Source: an uncultured Dysgonomonas sp.
GTDB lineage: Bacteria > Bacteroidota > Bacteroidia > Bacteroidales > Dysgonomonadaceae
NCBI RefSeq assembly: GCF_900079725.1
Contig: NZ_LT599032.1
Span: 742,948 to 806,947 of the forward strand
DNA: 64,000 bases
Direction: 5' to 3'
The translations under genes and the position numbers were made by a program. Under the pieces are notes generated by a model. That model saw only the letters and a program-made list of their open reading frames with translations. It was not told the origin of the DNA and did not search any database. The number at the start of each line of letters is the position of its first letter. Position 1 is the stretch's first letter. Positions 8,870 to 17,187 of this stretch are shown piece after piece.

Positions 8870-11701
8870 TTATTTCTTAGGATTCATTATCACTTCAATA
8901 AAGTTGCCTTGAGATATGAGCTGTTTTGTTACATCTTTGATATCATCTTTAGTCAAAGCATTTACGATCGACAGATAACTAGAGTAATTATCCTCTCCAT
9001 AGAAATGATATGCACTCAGTACACCTACCCAGTAACCATTTTGTTTTTCATCTTCCTGGAATTTCTTCACCATATATTCTTTTACCTTCTGGAAGTCGGC
9101 ATCTTCAGGTCCTTTTTCCGCTATATTTTTCACTTCACGGTCAACAATAGGAGCTATCGACAAGGCTCTTTCAGGATCGGTGTCGAATGTCATTTGCAGA
9201 GTGGTCTGCCCTTCCGGTATACGACTGATTCCTGCCTGAGCACGTACACCATATGTACCTCCGGCTTCTTCCCTGATAGTACGTACATATACGATATCCA
9301 GGATTTGTTTCAAGGCAGATAATGTAATCTGGGTCTTCTGATCGCGTTTCAATGTTCCGCTATATAATTCGAATACAGAAGTCTTAGGTGTTTTCATTTC
9401 CTGCTCGAATACGTCTTCGAATTTTCCTTTGCGTATATCTGCTTTTACATTTTTATACTTAGCATCCTTGTTTCCTGACGGAAGAGAAGCCAGATACTGT
9501 TCTACCAAAGGTTTTAACGTAGCTTCGTCTATAGTTCCCACAAAGGTGAAAGTGAATGAGCCGGAATTAGCAAATACTTCTTTGTAGATTTCGATGATAC
9601 GGTCATAATTCAATTTCTCTGCATCTTCCAGTGTCATTTCTTTCATACGTGGGTTGTTCTCATATTTAGCCTCATTGGTGCGCAGCCCCATAACGTAAGA
9701 TGGCTCCGAACTCAGGTTTTTCAATTGGTTCTTTATTGCATCCATCAATGTTGTGTATGCCCCCTCATCTTTACGAGGTGCGGTAAAGTACAGATATGTA
9801 AGCTGCAATAGAGTTTCCAGGTTTTTGATATTCGAAGAACCATTCAATCCTTGAGTCCATCCTGATATATACGCATTTACATTTGCCGATTTTCCGGCTA
9901 ATACTTTTTTCAGGTCTGTAGAGCTAAAGTTTCCGATACCACCTACATATGGTACCATGGATGCCATGTTCGCATTGTTTATGTCCGCATCGGCTATAAC
10001 GGATGTACCTCCATAAGCATGTGAAGCCATAATGATTTCGTCATCTTTAAAATCAGTCTTTTTGATAACAACTTTCATTCCGTTCGACAAAGTCCATACT
10101 GTAGCACCCAGTTTATCGTCTGTTGCCATACTAACCACTTTGCCTGCCTGCGGTATCTGGCTGATAAGCGGTTCATTCGAAACGGTTTCTGCATATGGTG
10201 TAATTTCTTCGGCTTCCACAGATTTGAATACATTAAGTAATTCGTCTGTGGTAGGATACACCAAGCCATCTTTTTCCGGTCCTGTAACGGTAATAATAAT
10301 ATTTTTGTTGCTAATAAGCCCTTGAGACATTGCGTTGATCATCTGAGCATTAAGCATAGGGGCGATCTGTTTCAGGAAGTTGTATTCATATTCTATGCCG
10401 GGAATACCTTCATTGTCGGAGAAACTGCGGACATATTCCTGTACATATCTTCGGTTCAGCTCTTTGCTTCTGTTGTTATACATATCTTCATATCTTTGCA
10501 GAAGAGTTGCTTTGGCTCTTTCTACTTCGGCTTCGGTGAATCCGAATTTGCGGATACGTTCGTTTTCCCTTACCATACTTGCTAAGGTTTCATCGACTTT
10601 GCCCTCTTTACTCAAAGCCATTGTGGTCCAGGCATCTTTGGTTTTCGATACAAAGAAATTACCATCGTAGGCATATGATGCTGCAAATGGAGCGTCGGCT
10701 TTTTGGGAGATTTCGTTCAACCTGTCAGATAACATGCTCGATGCCATGCTTTTTACAATACCGGCCATTAGTTCAGCTTGTGTTTTCTTTAGATTTTCGG
10801 GCAGAATATCATGCTTTATATATAAGCTAACAACGGTTTGCACGGCTTCCGGGTCTGTTATTACCGATACGATAGGATCTTCATTGTCCGGTACAGGGAA
10901 ATATACTCTTTCTGCTGGATCGACAGGTTTAGGTATATCGGCGAACATCGTTTTCACCTGCGCCTCCACTTCATCTACATTTATATCTCCTACAACAATG
11001 ATCGCCTGCAAATCGGGTCTATACCATTTGTGATAATAATCTTTTAGTGTCTGATAAGGGAAATTCTCCACTATCTCCATTTTTCCGATAGGCATACGGT
11101 CAGCATATTTACTGCCTTGGAAGATGATAGGTAACTGTTTGTCCCAGATGCGGGATTGCGCTCCGCTACGTGTACGCCACTCTTCTTTTATAACCAGGCG
11201 TTCTTCGTCTATCTGCTCATCCTTGAGCGCGATAAAGCTCGACCAATCGTGCAATACAAGCAGACAAGAGTCGATAATGGCCTGGCGCACAACAGGTACA
11301 TCGGAAAGGTTATATACTGTTTCGTCAAAAGACGTGTAAGCATTAACGTTTGCACCAAACTTGACTCCGATACTCTCCAGGTAATTGAGCATTGTCTTTT
11401 TGCCGGGGAAATTCTTAGAACCATTAAAGGCCATATGCTCGAGGAAGTGAGCCAGCCCGGCCTGATTGTCTTCTTCCTGCATAGAACCTACTTTCTGAGC
11501 GATATAAAAATCGGCTCTTTTTTCAGGATAGGCATTGTGCCTGATATAATATGTCAGACCGTTTTCCAGTGTGCCGAATCTTACCTGCGGGTCTACCGGT
11601 AACGGTTGAGGTGCTTGTGCTTTTATCAGGCCTGTTATGGCTAATAAAGCAAATAGAATAATTGATTTCCTCATACTTAAATGTTTTAGTTTAGTGAACA
11701 T
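8870..11701 (-). CDS. M16-family zinc metalloprotease, periplasmic
   Basis: A 943-residue pitrilysin-family protein with the inverted zinc motif HFLEH at residues 85-89 in the first domain. The expected catalytic half, an inactive second half and the C-terminal pair of domains make up the usual two-by-two M16 layout (PqqL/YmxG-like size). A signal peptide is clear if translation begins at the internal Met10 (MRKSIILFALLA, start at 11674). That start fits better than the upstream one, because the first nine residues add charge ahead of the signal. It probably degrades peptides in the periplasm. It stands alone with its own terminator. Confidence 0.88.
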   Translation of the reverse strand: MFTKLKHLSMRKSIILFALLAITGLIKAQAPQPLPVDPQVRFGTLENGLTYYIRHNAYPEKRADFYIAQKVGSMQEEDNQAGLAHFLEHMAFNGSKNFPGKKTMLNYLESIGVKFGANVNAYTSFDETVYNLSDVPVVRQAIIDSCLLVLHDWSSFIALKDEQIDEERLVIKEEWRTRSGAQSRIWDKQLPIIFQGSKYADRMPIGKMEIVENFPYQTLKDYYHKWYRPDLQAIIVVGDINVDEVEAQVKTMFADIPKPVDPAERVYFPVPDNEDPIVSVITDPEAVQTVVSLYIKHDILPENLKKTQAELMAGIVKSMASSMLSDRLNEISQKADAPFAASYAYDGNFFVSKTKDAWTTMALSKEGKVDETLASMVRENERIRKFGFTEAEVERAKATLLQRYEDMYNNRSKELNRRYVQEYVRSFSDNEGIPGIEYEYNFLKQIAPMLNAQMINAMSQGLISNKNIIITVTGPEKDGLVYPTTDELLNVFKSVEAEEITPYAETVSNEPLISQIPQAGKVVSMATDDKLGATVWTLSNGMKVVIKKTDFKDDEIIMASHAYGGTSVIADADINNANMASMVPYVGGIGNFSSTDLKKVLAGKSANVNAYISGWTQGLNGSSNIKNLETLLQLTYLYFTAPRKDEGAYTTLMDAIKNQLKNLSSEPSYVMGLRTNEAKYENNPRMKEMTLEDAEKLNYDRIIEIYKEVFANSGSFTFTFVGTIDEATLKPLVEQYLASLPSGNKDAKYKNVKADIRKGKFEDVFEQEMKTPKTSVFELYSGTLKRDQKTQITLSALKQILDIVYVRTIREEAGGTYGVRAQAGISRIPEGQTTLQMTFDTDPERALSIAPIVDREVKNIAEKGPEDADFQKVKEYMVKKFQEDEKQNGYWVGVLSAYHFYGEDNYSSYLSIVNALTKDDIKDVTKQLISQGNFIEVIMNPKK

Positions 11702-11780
11702 GTTTGTTATGATGTGATTGATTGGATTTCTTTGTTCATGTCCGAATATTTATATCCAACATTTATTATTAGTCTCAGTA

Positions 11781-12167
11781 TTATGTGAAAAAATCACAAA
11801 TCTTAGGCAAAAAAATAATTATGCCGCAAGTAACAGATATCATGGCTGCGAGAAAAACGGCTGCTGCCGCCAGGTCTTTTATCTTCTTTATCATTTTATG
11901 CCATTCGGGCGATATATAGTCACATATATTCTCGATAGAAGTATTAATAATTTCGAGAGACAAGACCAGACCTATCAGCACCAAGATAACTAGCCATTCG
12001 GTAATAGATATATTGAGTAGGGCACTTAGTATTATAACAATGACAGATGTAATAATATGGATGCGGGCATTATGCTCTTCAGCCCATAATACTTTGAATC
12101 CGTAAAATACATGCTTAAATGTTAATAATCTTTCTTTTATAGAAAACTTTTTTTCGCCTTTTTCCAT
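11781..12167 (-). CDS. dgkA: Diacylglycerol/undecaprenol kinase family protein
   Basis: A 128-residue integral membrane protein with three hydrophobic helices, the normal size for the DgkA family. The family motif is visible as ENICDYISPEWHKMIKKIKDLAAAAV. Its NTSIE/IKDLAAAAV residues correspond to the conserved Glu and Asp-Leu-Ala catalytic region. In Gram-positives and Bacteroidota such proteins often recycle undecaprenol rather than diacylglycerol; which applies here cannot be told. It is transcribed divergently from the mechanosensitive channel gene across a 267-bp gap with no recognisable site. Confidence 0.88.
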   Translation of the reverse strand: MEKGEKKFSIKERLLTFKHVFYGFKVLWAEEHNARIHIITSVIVIILSALLNISITEWLVILVLIGLVLSLEIINTSIENICDYISPEWHKMIKKIKDLAAAAVFLAAMISVTCGIIIFLPKICDFFT

Positions 12168-12434
12168 ATTTATCTGTCAGTTCATCTTTCCTAAGGATGT
12201 GCTAATGTATGAAATTATGCTGTGATTTTTTATATTGAGATTGGTTTTAAATTAAAATTATTTATTATTCAAGAGCCAATTATGTTAATACGGGCTTGTG
12301 TCGGCGACTTTTAATTCTTAATTTTGGAAGACTTCGGATGATTAAGGTCTCAGATATGTTAAGTTGATTAAGAACTAAGGCCGGACAAAATCCGTTTACA
12401 TAAAGAGTATATTGTTTCAAAAAAAATATATAGT

Positions 12435-13736
12435 ATGGATATAGAAGATTTACAATCTGATTATGAGTCTATGACTGTCTCGATAGCCCGATGGATGCAG
12501 GAAGCATTATCTCATTTGGGGGTTCCCGAACAATGGATTGAATATGTCAAATTGATAGTACTGCTGGCTATTGTTACAATAACGGTGTATGTGTTGCAAC
12601 TGGTGGTAAGGAAGATACTGACATTCGTTTTTCACCGTGTGGAAAAAATAACCACACTTTCTTTTTTCGGATATACCATAAATAATAAACTGCCTCATTA
12701 TCTGGCTCTGGTTGTTCCATACTCGTTTGTCAGGGGAGCCATACCAATTGTATTTTACGACTTCAAAGGCCTGATAAGCCCACTGATAAAGCTGACTGAT
12801 ATTTATTTGGTTTTCATGGTGATATGGACTGTGATGGCATTGGTAAGATCGTTTGGAGATGTTCTGCAGGAAAAGCCTGCGTTCAAGAATAAACCGATGA
12901 AGAGTTATTTTCAGGTAATACAAATCATCCTTTTCATATTCGGAGCAGTAGTTGTATATGCCATTCTCACAGGGCGGTCTGCCACAGCGTTTTTTGCTGC
13001 TATGGGGGCAGCTTCGGCAGTGTTGCTATTGATGTTTAAAGATTCTATCATGGGTTTTGTAGGTAGCATACAGATTACGACAAACGACATGGTACAGATA
13101 GGAGACTGGATAACAATGAACAAATACGGGGCGGATGGTAATGTGGAAGAAATAACACTGACAACGGTAAAAGTCCGCAACTTTGATAAAACAATTACTA
13201 CGATCCCTACTTATGCCCTGATATCGGATTCGTTCCAGAACTGGCGCGGCATGCAGGAGTCTGGTGGCCGTCGGTTCCGACGGGCATTGAATATTAAATA
13301 TGACAGTATCCGCTTTTTGACCGAAGAAGAGATTGAGAAGTTCAAAAAAGTAGATGGACTTGCCGATTATATAAAGGAAAAGCAGGGGATATATGCGAAG
13401 TTGAATAAACAGACGGCCAGTGATCTGCCGTTGAATAAGCATGCTATTACCAATTGCGACCTGTTTATGCAATATGGAATTTATTACCTGCGCAATCATC
13501 CGAATATAAATAAGGATATGACCCTTCTGGTAAGGCAGCTGGCATCGACTACACAAGGCTTGCCGATAGAATTATATACATTTACCAGTACCACCATATG
13601 GGCAGAGTATGAAACTATATTGGCAGAGATCATGAATCATCTGATAAGTGTGGTGCAATATTTCGGCTTGACAATATATGAAGAATCATCGGGAAGTGAT
13701 GATTATAATGTATATATGAAACGGATGGAGCAATAA
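12435..13736 (+). CDS. YbdG-like mechanosensitive ion channel (MscS superfamily)
   Basis: A 433-residue membrane protein. Several transmembrane helices occupy about residues 30-200. The last is rich in Gly and Ala (FFAAMGAASAVLLLMFKDSIMGFVGSI), which is the MscS pore helix type. A beta domain with GDWI and a long C-terminal soluble region follow. The length and the extra N-terminal helices resemble E. coli YbdG/MscM more than MscS itself. Its role is to release solutes on hypo-osmotic shock. It is followed by a small lipoprotein gene 42 bp downstream, possibly co-transcribed. Confidence 0.88.
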   Translation: MDIEDLQSDYESMTVSIARWMQEALSHLGVPEQWIEYVKLIVLLAIVTITVYVLQLVVRKILTFVFHRVEKITTLSFFGYTINNKLPHYLALVVPYSFVRGAIPIVFYDFKGLISPLIKLTDIYLVFMVIWTVMALVRSFGDVLQEKPAFKNKPMKSYFQVIQIILFIFGAVVVYAILTGRSATAFFAAMGAASAVLLLMFKDSIMGFVGSIQITTNDMVQIGDWITMNKYGADGNVEEITLTTVKVRNFDKTITTIPTYALISDSFQNWRGMQESGGRRFRRALNIKYDSIRFLTEEEIEKFKKVDGLADYIKEKQGIYAKLNKQTASDLPLNKHAITNCDLFMQYGIYYLRNHPNINKDMTLLVRQLASTTQGLPIELYTFTSTTIWAEYETILAEIMNHLISVVQYFGLTIYEESSGSDDYNVYMKRMEQ

Positions 13737-13778
13737 ATATTTCGGTGTTATTCTTGAATTTCTTTAACTAAAACAAGT

Positions 13779-14126
13779 ATGAAAAAGTATATATTTTCGG
13801 TAATCGTCCTTTTTTGCACCTTCTCCCTGATTTCTTGTCAGAGTGACCTGGATAAAATGGGACAGGCTGTGAAGAGCCATTTCAAATACAGGGATGCCGA
13901 CAATGGGACTATCACAAAGATAGAAGAAGTAAAAGCTCTGTCGTATGATAAGATCCCTGAAGAAAAACGAGAAAATCCGGATGAGGTCTATCTTTGTAAA
14001 GTATATGTAAGAGGTACCTGGAGCTATGCAAACAGTTTTCGTATCTATAATATAAACGATACACTTGATTGTTTCTTTAGCAAGAACAAGACTTTTCTAA
14101 GATTGGGAGAGAATAAAACCGAGTGA
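13779..14126 (+). CDS. Small putative lipoprotein of unknown function
   Basis: A 115-residue protein with a lipoprotein-type signal: a positively charged start, a hydrophobic stretch, and LISC placing the lipidated Cys at residue 20. The mature part is hydrophilic with a YLCKVYVRGTWSYANSFRIY segment that suggests a small beta-rich fold. I do not recognise the family. It follows the mechanosensitive channel by 42 bp and may share its transcript. Confidence 0.7.
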   Translation: MKKYIFSVIVLFCTFSLISCQSDLDKMGQAVKSHFKYRDADNGTITKIEEVKALSYDKIPEEKRENPDEVYLCKVYVRGTWSYANSFRIYNINDTLDCFFSKNKTFLRLGENKTE

Positions 14127-14142
14127 TATGCTGTCGAGATAG

Positions 14143-14168
14143 GGTTGTACGATGAATGTTGTACAACC
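14143..14168. terminator. Convergent hairpin between lipoprotein and phosphoesterase genes
   Basis: GGTTGTAC / GTACAACC form an 8-bp perfect stem around a 10-nt loop in the 43-bp gap between two converging genes. Only a short T run (TTTA) follows on the plus strand, so its strength as a terminator is uncertain. Confidence 0.5.
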
Positions 14169-14169
14169 T

Positions 14170-15057
14170 TTACCGGGCCAGTGTAATCTCTAAGATTTCG
14201 GGAGGTGCAAAGAACCGGAAAGGTACAGCTCCCATACCAATGCCCGAAGTAACATATAATTTGACTCCGTCTTTTTCTTTCCATCCATAGCGGTATCTCT
14301 GTCCGGTATTCAGATAGCCTAGATCTTTTCTGCGTGCATCTGTACTTGGCATAGCCGGTGCATATAGGCCTAAGAATGTAATTTGTCCGCCATGAGTATG
14401 GCCGGAGAGCATCAGGTCTACCTTGTTTGTATTCAATAATTCCACGTAATCAGGATTATGCGATAAAAGAATACAGAAATCGGATTTTTCGACATCATTA
14501 ATTGTATTTCCAATCAACTGCTTATCTTCCCAGAAATCCCCGACACCTCCAATTTTTATACTGTCGTTCCCTTCTTTTATCCAATATGACTGATTGTCGC
14601 AGATGAAGAAACCACAATCGGTCAATCCTTTCTGAATGAGCCCAGCATCTTCCCAATGGTCGTGATTTCCCAAAACGGAAAAAACTCCATAGGTGCTTTT
14701 AAGGTTCTTTATTTCTTTAAAGAATGGATTTGTGTATGTTGTATCCTTGAGAATGTAATCTCCCCCAAGCATGATAATATCGGGATTCCTCTCGTTTATT
14801 TGTTCTACAAGGTCTTTTACATCGGAAGAAGTAAAATAATGGCTGCAATGAATATCAGAGACAAAAATGATCTTCTTTCCTACAAAAGATGCCGGTATAT
14901 CTTCATTGGTGAAAGTCATTTTGCGTATCTCTATATGTCGTGCTTCCCAGTATCCGTATGTAAGACCAAGAATACATGCAAGTAAAACAGCAGATACAAC
15001 AATCAGAAATCTTTTCTTTTTACTTCTCATTTCTGTACTCGTTGTCGTAATCTTCAA
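14170..15057 (-). CDS. Membrane-anchored calcineurin-like metallophosphoesterase
   Basis: A phosphoesterase of 295 residues as the longest frame. All metal-binding motifs are present: DIH at 68-70, GGD at 98-100, GNHDH at 130-134, a later SHNPD, and GHTHGGQ near the C-terminus. A single N-terminal membrane helix (about 17-36) anchors it; this is the YkuE-like arrangement. The better start is Met10 (15030, MRSKKKRF), which puts positive residues right before the helix and overlaps the pyrophosphatase stop by only 11 bp. In related proteins the substrate is lipid-linked phosphate (for example UDP-diacylglucosamine-like); here it is unknown. Confidence 0.85.
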   Translation of the reverse strand: MKITTTSTEMRSKKKRFLIVVSAVLLACILGLTYGYWEARHIEIRKMTFTNEDIPASFVGKKIIFVSDIHCSHYFTSSDVKDLVEQINERNPDIIMLGGDYILKDTTYTNPFFKEIKNLKSTYGVFSVLGNHDHWEDAGLIQKGLTDCGFFICDNQSYWIKEGNDSIKIGGVGDFWEDKQLIGNTINDVEKSDFCILLSHNPDYVELLNTNKVDLMLSGHTHGGQITFLGLYAPAMPSTDARRKDLGYLNTGQRYRYGWKEKDGVKLYVTSGIGMGAVPFRFFAPPEILEITLAR

Positions 15058-15643
15058 TAGACCTACGGATGACTTCGTGCGCCGTTTTCACATCATATAT
15101 ATCAGTTAAAATGCAGCGAGGCGATTTATCCCCCGGTAAATCCTTATAGGTAGTAAAGTAGTGCTTCAGCCTGTCTATTACCATCGTAGGCACATCACAT
15201 ATATCACGAAACGAACCATAAATGGCATCATTCTCCAGTACTGCAATCAGTTTATCGTCGGCTTTGTTATGATCCAGCAATCGGAATCCGCCTATAGGAC
15301 GCGCTTTGACAATAATGTCCCCGTGGGTAATATCTTTTTCTGTCAGCACACATATATCTACAGGGTCATTATCTCCTTCTATATCTGTCCGGTTCAGCTG
15401 TATATTAGTAACTTCGGCTACCCGGTCGGCACTATATGTCTGAGGAATAAAACCATAAAGAGCTGGTATGATATTCGAATATTTTTGTGGACGATCTATG
15501 CTCAGGTATCCGGTTTCTTTATCTACTTCATATTTTACTGTATCAGTAGGTACTATCTCGATAAAGCAGGTTACTACTTCCGGGGCATTATCGCCAATAG
15601 TGATACCGTGCCACGGATGAGCTTTGAATTTCTGTCTGTTCAT
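15020..15643 (-). CDS. ppa: Inorganic pyrophosphatase (family I)
   Basis: A 207-residue soluble enzyme that hydrolyses pyrophosphate to drive biosynthetic reactions. The family signature DNDPVD is at residues 91-96, followed by the typical ICVL. Upstream Tyr and Lys residues (KYEVDKETGYL, YGFIPQTY) match the active-site pocket. It overlaps the phosphoesterase start and probably forms a two-gene operon with it. Confidence 0.93.
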   Translation of the reverse strand: MNRQKFKAHPWHGITIGDNAPEVVTCFIEIVPTDTVKYEVDKETGYLSIDRPQKYSNIIPALYGFIPQTYSADRVAEVTNIQLNRTDIEGDNDPVDICVLTEKDITHGDIIVKARPIGGFRLLDHNKADDKLIAVLENDAIYGSFRDICDVPTMVIDRLKHYFTTYKDLPGDKSPRCILTDIYDVKTAHEVIRRSIEDYDNEYRNEK

Positions 15644-15752
15644 TTCAATGATTTATCTTTTGTAAATGTTGCATTTTGTTTAGCAGATACAAATTTACAT
15701 CAATATTTCTGTATCTCCATACCGATTGAGAAAACATCTCTTGTAAGACAGG

Positions 15753-15878
15753 ATTGTTTAATACATAACGACTATCTTAATTTAAAAATTGGGGGCTTTA
15801 GCTCACATCTGCCGCGCCCTCATTTTTGGCATTGCCCAAAAGTAAGCAAAAAACTAGCGCTCGGTTCCGCGGCGACCC
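15753..15878 (+). repeat. 5' fragment of the structured dispersed repeat (copy 3)
   Basis: The 334-bp gap before the terminase-like ORF starts with TGTTTAATACATAACGACTA. From there it tracks copy 2 of the large repeat (39758-40340) through CTTAATTTAA, GCCGCGCCCTC, the hairpin TTTTGG-CATTGC-CCAAAA, AAGCAAAAAACTAG and GGCGACCC. The match then stops. The CCCGGGCTTG block is missing from the front, so it is both internally deleted and 3'-truncated. The remaining gap to the ORF is AT-rich and empty. Confidence 0.8.
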
Positions 15879-15977
15879 AAAAAGGCTGCATCGCTTCTAT
15901 TTTCACTAAATATTTATCAAAATAAAACATCTTTATCTATATAAGAAATTAATTATTAATATCAATATTTAAGTCTT

Positions 15978-16688
15978 ATGAAGTATAAAGAAAAAATGGC
16001 CTCGGAGATTATCCGGATGATAGAACAGGATTTGTGCAGCATTTCCGAAATCTGCAAATCATTTAAGATCAGCCGGAAGACATTTTACGAGTGGAAAAAG
16101 GTAAAGCCTGAATTCGGCGAAGCGGTAGAAGAAGCCATCGACCACCGCGAAGATGTAATGATAGCCTCGGCTCGGATAGGACTGAAGCAACTGTTAGAGG
16201 GCTATGTGCAGAAAAAAGAGAAGATTACCTATATCCCCGATAAGAATAATCCTGTGGAAGATATGGAGAAATGCCGGGTAGTGGAAAAGAAATTCTGTCC
16301 GCCGAGCATCCGCGCCATAAAGTATGTACTCGACCGTGAAGAAAGGAAGAAAGACAAAGACCGCTTACTGGCATCGGAACGCCGCCCGTTGGTCATCGAA
16401 GTGCAGGACGAGGAAACCAAACGTGAACTGATGATATTGCAGGAGAACGGCTTCCGTTCGGGAGGCTCGCTCAATGCGGAGGTAGTGGCGGCTGTGGACA
16501 GGAAACTGGAAGAAGAACTAAAAGTGAAAAGTGAAGAACTAAAAATGAGAAATGGACAAGAGCAAACGGGACAAGGGCAAGTTATGGAACAGACGCCTGT
16601 CGTACAACCATCTGCCACTCCGATGGAGAAACCCAAACCGAATGCCTATCCCTTTCTGCCTCCGGGATATACATCGAGGACGGATTGA
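15978..16688 (+). CDS. Orphan phage terminase-small-subunit-like protein
   Basis: A 236-residue protein. Residues 18-45 form a clear helix-turn-helix (ISEICKSFKISRKTFYEWKK), followed by a helical, charged region in the style of phage terminase small subunits (DNA-recognition component of packaging). No large terminase, portal or other phage gene is nearby, so it is a remnant or a domesticated gene. The C-terminal 60 residues are low complexity; the EELKVKSEELKMRN stretch is encoded by an iterated GTGAAAAGTGAAGA-type repeat that also appears as non-coding sequence right after the stop. The 3' end may therefore have been rebuilt by repeat insertion. Confidence 0.55.
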   Translation: MKYKEKMASEIIRMIEQDLCSISEICKSFKISRKTFYEWKKVKPEFGEAVEEAIDHREDVMIASARIGLKQLLEGYVQKKEKITYIPDKNNPVEDMEKCRVVEKKFCPPSIRAIKYVLDREERKKDKDRLLASERRPLVIEVQDEETKRELMILQENGFRSGGSLNAEVVAAVDRKLEEELKVKSEELKMRNGQEQTGQGQVMEQTPVVQPSATPMEKPKPNAYPFLPPGYTSRTD

Positions 16689-17187
16689 GGAAGTTTTAAG
16701 TGAAAAATGAAAAATTATACGAGATACAAACTGTTACCTTTGTTACTTTTTAACAAGTAAAGAGTTAATAGTTATATGAAATACAAGTCTACAAGACACG
16801 AGATACAAGTTGTTCACTGATGACTGTTCGCTGATAACTGGCGAGATGCTTCGCTCCGCTCTGTATGACAAGCTAATTATTAATTTTCATTATTAATTGT
16901 TTTCTGTGTTACTTTTGTTACCTTTTGCGTCTTGGCGTCTTTGCGAGAGAATATTATTAACTAATAACTGTTAACTGAAACAAGTGTATTAATTTAAAAT
17001 ATTAATCTATTACTTATAGGGCTGATATTTCCCCGAAAACTAGTACTTTTATATCCCAATCTAAAAAAAATCGAGGTATCGCACCTTATGTTATCCTTAT
17101 AAGTATAACAATGATTGGAAGTTACAACTTTAAGACACGGTATAAAATTACTTTTTTGCGACTATAATTAAAAAAACACAGTAGAAA
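16689..17187 (+). other. 499-bp non-coding stretch with eroded short repeats
   Basis: No gene is visible. The sequence is made of short repeated words: AAGTGAAAAATGAAAAAT directly after the ORF, GATACAAGTTG/GATACAAACTG, TTGTTACCTTTTGCG, GGCGTCTTTGCGAGAG, and ACTAATAACTGTTAACTG. Such words typify intergenic dispersed repeats in this phylum. The last 60 bp must hold the promoter of the PurF-like gene. TTACTTTTTTGCG at about 17148-17160 resembles the TAnnTTTG -7 element but with extra Ts. Confidence 0.5.
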
